Below, one piece after another: positions 6,185 to 9,246 of a stretch of DNA of 9,246 bases. Under the pieces are notes generated by a model, which worked only from the letters and a program-made list of their open reading frames with translations, had not been told where the DNA came from and ran no database searches. A program made the translations under genes and the position numbers. The DNA is from Candidatus Kappaea frigidicola (GTDB taxonomy: Bacteria; Omnitrophota; Gorgyraeia; JAGLLT01), in contig JAVCCI010000078.1 of NCBI GenBank assembly GCA_030765555.1, forward strand, positions 1 to 9,246, written 5' to 3'. Numbering within the stretch: position 1 is the stretch's first letter; the number at the start of each line of letters is the position of its first letter.

Positions 6185-8290
6185 TTATTTGTTTCCAGCT
6201 GCTTTTTTAACTCTAGCTTCTTCAGTTAGTTTCTCAGCTAGCTCATAAGGAACTTGCGTATATTTTTCAAAATGCATTGAATAGGTTGCCCTACCTGAAG
6301 TAAGCGACCTTAAAGCTGTTGCATATCCAAACATTTCGGACAAAGGAGCTTCGGCGGTCACTATCTGATGTTTGCCTTTTGATTCCATACCAAAAACCTT
6401 GCCTCTTCTAGAGCAAATATCACCCACAACGTCACCTACATTTTCTTCAGGAGCAGTAATTTCTATAGACATGCATGGTTCTAATAATATAGGAGCCGCT
6501 TTAAGGAAGGCTATTTTGAAAGCTTCAGAGCCAGCTATTTTGAAAGCCATTTCAGAAGAGTCAACCTCATGGTGAGAACCATCAATCAACTCAACCTTAA
6601 CATCAACTACAGGGAAACCTGCATAAACACCTCTCTGCATGGCTCCAATAATACCTTTTTCAACCGATGGTATATATTCCTTAGGGATAGAACCACCTGT
6701 AATTTTATTTTTAAATTCAAAGCCTTTACCTGCATCGGTAGGAGCAAGATTTATAACTACATGTCCATACTGACCACGGCCACCACTCTGCTTAACGTAT
6801 TTATGATTGACTGACGTTTCACCAGTAATCGTCTCTCTATAAGCAACTTTAGGTTGACCAACTTCAGCCTCTACTTTAAATTCATGCTTAAGCCTATCAA
6901 CAATAACCTCTAAGTGCAACTCTCCCATACCAGAGAGAATGGTTTCATCTGTTTCATGATCAGTTTCTACGGTAAAGGTCGGGTCTTCTTCAGCTAATTT
7001 CATTAGCCCTTTACCTATTTTGTCTTGATCAGCTCGACTTTTAGGAGTTATTGATAAAGACATAACAGGTGCTGGAAATTCTATAGCTTCTAAGATAATT
7101 CGATTGTTTGTATCACACAAAGTATCTCCGGTAATTGTATGGTCTAAGCCGATACCTACAGCAATATCACCGGCAAATATTTCTTCTCTAATTTCTCTTT
7201 CATTGGCATGCATCTGCAAGATGCGCCCCATTCTTTCTTTGCGGTCTTTTGTAGCATTATATACATAAGAACCTGACTTTACCGAACCTGAATAAACTCT
7301 GAAATAAACCAGTTTACCCATATGCGGATCTGTCTGCACCTTAAATGCTAAAGCAGCAAAAGGTTCACTATCTTCAGCTTTTCTAGTAATAATTTTTTCT
7401 ATATCATCAATGTCATGCCCCTCAGCTGGAGGTAAATCAACCGGCGAAGGAAGATATTCAGTGACGGCATCTAGCAATCTTTGAACACCTTTGTTTTTAA
7501 AAGCAGCACCACACATTACAGGAACTATTTTGTTTTCAATTGTTCCCCTTCTAATAGCTATTTTTAATTCTTCTTTAGTGATTGAATTTTCGTCTTCTAA
7601 GTATTTTTCGGTTAAATGATCATCTAATTCAACCGCTTTTTCTACCATGATGTGGTGATATTTTTGAGATATTTCTTTATAATCTTCAGGTATATCTTCT
7701 AGGTGGAAATTTTTTCCTTCGGCATCATCATCATAAATAACAGCTTTCATTTCCACTAAATCAACCATACCTTTAAAACTATCTTCAGCACCTATAGGAA
7801 CTTGTAGCGGAATTACATTAGCTCCTAGTTGCTCTTCAATATTTTTTAAGACTGATAAGAAATCAGCACCTATTCTATCCATTTTATTAACAAAGGCCAT
7901 TTTAGGAACACTGTATTTATCTGATTGACGCCAGACTGTTTCTGATTGAGGCTCAACACCACCTACAGCACAAAAAATAGCAACAGCTCCATCTAAAACC
8001 CGGAGACTTCTTTCAACCTCTACAGTAAAATCAACGTGGCCCGGGGTATCAATAATATTAATTCGACAGTCATTCCAGTGGCAGGTTGTAGCAGCTGAGG
8101 TAATGGTAATTCCCCTCTCCTGCTCCTGCTTCATCCAGTCCATTTTTGCTTCCCCGTCATGCACCTCACCAATCTTATGCGAACGGCCCGAATAGAATAA
8201 AATACGTTCCGTAACCGTGGTTTTACCTGCATCAATATGTGCCATGATACCGATATTTCTAACTTTGTCTAAACTAATTTGTCTTGGCAT
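6185..8290 (-). CDS. fusA: Elongation factor G
   Basis: This 701-residue canonical EF-G is the GTPase that drives tRNA-mRNA translocation and, with RRF, ribosome recycling. The G motifs are all present: AHIDAGKT (17-24), RGITI (59-63), DTPGH (81-85), NKMD (135-138) and CGAAF (260-264). Domain II starts near 305, domain III carries LSGMGELHLE (452-461), domain IV has QSGGRGQYGHV (501-511) and the tip loop DGSHHEVDSSE (570-580) with the functional histidine 574, and domain V runs to the C-terminus. AAGGAG lies 7 bases before the ATG. Length and motifs are those of the main cellular EF-G rather than of tetracycline-resistance or RF3-type relatives. Unlike most bacteria, no rpsL, rpsG or tuf adjoins it; it has its own promoter and terminator. 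A second copy elsewhere in the genome cannot be excluded. Confidence 0.98.
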   Translation of the reverse strand: MPRQISLDKVRNIGIMAHIDAGKTTVTERILFYSGRSHKIGEVHDGEAKMDWMKQEQERGITITSAATTCHWNDCRINIIDTPGHVDFTVEVERSLRVLDGAVAIFCAVGGVEPQSETVWRQSDKYSVPKMAFVNKMDRIGADFLSVLKNIEEQLGANVIPLQVPIGAEDSFKGMVDLVEMKAVIYDDDAEGKNFHLEDIPEDYKEISQKYHHIMVEKAVELDDHLTEKYLEDENSITKEELKIAIRRGTIENKIVPVMCGAAFKNKGVQRLLDAVTEYLPSPVDLPPAEGHDIDDIEKIITRKAEDSEPFAALAFKVQTDPHMGKLVYFRVYSGSVKSGSYVYNATKDRKERMGRILQMHANEREIREEIFAGDIAVGIGLDHTITGDTLCDTNNRIILEAIEFPAPVMSLSITPKSRADQDKIGKGLMKLAEEDPTFTVETDHETDETILSGMGELHLEVIVDRLKHEFKVEAEVGQPKVAYRETITGETSVNHKYVKQSGGRGQYGHVVINLAPTDAGKGFEFKNKITGGSIPKEYIPSVEKGIIGAMQRGVYAGFPVVDVKVELIDGSHHEVDSSEMAFKIAGSEAFKIAFLKAAPILLEPCMSIEITAPEENVGDVVGDICSRRGKVFGMESKGKHQIVTAEAPLSEMFGYATALRSLTSGRATYSMHFEKYTQVPYELAEKLTEEARVKKAAGNK

Positions 8291-8338
8291 TATACTACTC
8301 CTTGTAAGTCCTTAATTTTCTATAGGTTAAGGTAAAAA

Positions 8339-8367
8339 TGTATACCATTTTAGCAGTTTTTTGTCAA
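8339..8367 (-). promoter_or_regulatory. fusA: Strong predicted sigma70 promoter of fusA
   Basis: On the minus strand, a perfect TTGACA -35 box (8362-8367) is followed after 17 bases by TATACA (8339-8344), with a TGG extended -10 element. The predicted transcription start is near 8332, giving a leader of about 40 bases with no obvious attenuator. This fits a highly expressed translation gene that has left the str operon. Confidence 0.8.
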
Positions 8368-8388
8368 GGACTATTTTATACTTTTAAC

Positions 8389-8416
8389 TTGCTTATTTGT
8401 ATCTATACGCTATAAT
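8389..8416 (+). promoter_or_regulatory. Predicted promoter of the divergent secreted-protein gene
   Basis: TTGCTT (8389-8394) and a perfect TATAAT (8411-8416) are spaced by 16 bases on the plus strand, giving a start near 8423 and a leader of about 34 bases. The -35 box is weak (3 of 6). Its -35 box begins 22 bases from the fusA -35 box, so the two divergent promoters are nearly back to back. Confidence 0.55.
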
Positions 8417-8456
8417 TATAGTTATAAAAACAGCAAAATAAGGTCTTTTTTTACAA

Positions 8457-8987
8457 ATGAATAAAAAAAATTATATTATCCTAGTTCTCATTTTGTTTTC
8501 AATTTTTGTTACCCCATTAAATATAAGGGCTTTTGAAACAGAATATTTTACAGATTACTTCGCTGCTTTTAGGTTTTTAGCTGAAAAAAGTCATTTAAGC
8601 AGTGATGATAAAAGCGTCTTTAAATTAGCTGCAGAAAGCTCAATTGATAAATTTACCTTTGAAAAAGGAGAATTACTTTTAGTAGTCAATCTCAACTACT
8701 ACAAAGGCTCTTACAGCTCTGTCAGAAGCCCAGATGGCAATGGACACTTTTATATATTTTTAACTAGCGATGGCTTATTAGAATACATAGGCTCTATGGA
8801 AGGAGCCAGTTATACTCAGGAAATTGTTACTGGAGAATTTTCTTTTGTAACTAGTTGGATAATAGGTGAAAATGAAGCAATAGAGAGTACTTATCAGTAT
8901 GATGGTGAATATTTTAGTCGCATTTCAAAGATTCTTTATGAATACGAGCCCGATGGTTCAAAAGTAAAAGTAAGAGAATATAAATAA
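8457..8987 (+). CDS. Secreted protein of unknown function
   Basis: I do not recognise this 176-residue protein. It begins with a clear signal peptide: MNKK, a hydrophobic core (about 6-20) and a likely signal peptidase I site after NIRA at residue 25. The mature part is acidic, contains no cysteine and is rich in aromatic residues. It shows beta-strand-like stretches (GELLLVVNLNYYKG at 71-84, NGHFYIFLTSDGLLEYIG at 95-112), and the C-terminal half has a WIIGENEAIESTYQYDGEYF stretch (134-153). Nothing suggests an enzyme active site; export to the periplasm or cell surface is all that can be inferred. The ribosome site is weak (AAGG 13 bases before the ATG). The gene is divergent from fusA and convergent with the gene at 9001, only 13 bases away. 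Confidence 0.8.
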   Translation: MNKKNYIILVLILFSIFVTPLNIRAFETEYFTDYFAAFRFLAEKSHLSSDDKSVFKLAAESSIDKFTFEKGELLLVVNLNYYKGSYSSVRSPDGNGHFYIFLTSDGLLEYIGSMEGASYTQEIVTGEFSFVTSWIIGENEAIESTYQYDGEYFSRISKILYEYEPDGSKVKVREYK

Positions 8988-9000
8988 TACTTTTTATGTT

Positions 9001-9246
9001 TTATTTTTTCTTCCAGATAAACAACTTATCTTCAGGCCTAAGCCTAGATGCAACTTTTATACCTACTATCTGACCCTTGAGAGCACTTTTAACTCTTTTA
9101 TGATTTATTTCAATCTCACTTATCTTGCTAAACAATGCTGGTGTTTTAGGTCCACTAATTAATACCTTATCTCCCACATTTAACATGCCCGCTCTAATAA
9201 TAATTTCAGCTACACCTATTTTATTAAAGTACTTTCTGACATCACC
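9001..9246 (-). CDS. EF-Tu-domain-2-like beta-barrel protein, C-terminal part
   Basis: The reading frame is open to the right window edge; 81 codons are visible. The ATG at 9186 is internal, because the residues before it continue the same fold (GDVRKYFNKIGVAEIIIRAG leading into MLNVGDKVLISGP). The visible part resembles the small translation elongation factor-like proteins found in archaea and some candidate bacterial phyla, and domain 2 of EF-Tu-type GTPases: a KIGVAEI strand, VGDKVLISGP, a KISEIEIN strand, a VKSALKGQIVGIKV stretch and a closing RPEDKLFIW. There is no GTPase domain in the visible part. If it is the stand-alone form, only a few residues are missing. The same barrel also ends some U32-family peptidases, so a longer protein with this as its C-terminus is the main alternative. 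Confidence 0.75.
   Translation of the reverse strand, partial: GDVRKYFNKIGVAEIIIRAGMLNVGDKVLISGPKTPALFSKISEIEINHKRVKSALKGQIVGIKVASRLRPEDKLFIWKKK

Noticed and set aside
9001..9186. A complete 61-residue gene starting at 9186
   Set aside because: The same frame continues upstream to the window edge with sequence that completes the domain, so the ATG is internal.

Overview
This window looks like a piece of an AT-rich bacterial chromosome. Shine-Dalgarno sites sit in front of most genes, promoters are sigma70-like (TTGACA-N17-TATACA before fusA), and rho-independent terminators are present. The phylum cannot be fixed from the window. Split gcvPA/gcvPB genes, pilin-like proteins with a Gly-Asp-x-Asp-x-Asp loop, an NfeD/stomatin pair and a small EF-Tu-domain-2-like protein would fit an uncultured anaerobic or candidate-phylum lineage (Omnitrophota- or Elusimicrobiota-like). 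That is inference only.

Left third (1-3366, minus strand): the glycine cleavage operon gcvT-gcvH-gcvPA-gcvPB, with gcvPB cut by the window edge. Together these encode the T, H and two-subunit P proteins, which decarboxylate glycine onto the lipoyl arm of H and pass the methylene group to tetrahydrofolate. A good promoter (TTGCAA-N17-TATATT) lies directly before gcvT, and the leader shows no glycine riboswitch.

Middle (3370-6014, minus strand): an apparent operon read from 6014 leftward. It holds a DUF4190-pilin-like fusion protein, a paralogous secreted or anchored pilin-like protein whose start overlaps the first gene, a candidate 27-residue membrane peptide with a TTG start, an NfeD-like protein and a stomatin/QmcA-type SPFH protein. 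A strong terminator at 3370-3419 closes it. The NfeD/SPFH pair is a known membrane-organising couple; its co-location with two pilin-like surface proteins is the least ordinary feature here.

Right third (6042-9246): fusA (elongation factor G) stands alone, with its own strong promoter and terminator and no rpsL/rpsG/tuf neighbours. Divergent from it is a 176-residue secreted protein of unknown function. Facing that gene, and cut by the right edge, is the C-terminal part of an EF-Tu-domain-2-like beta-barrel protein whose reading frame runs through the window end.

I see no mobile element, CRISPR array, tRNA or rRNA. The longest gene-free stretches are 3284-3455, 6015-6184 and 8291-8456. All are below 300 bases and are filled by promoters and terminators.
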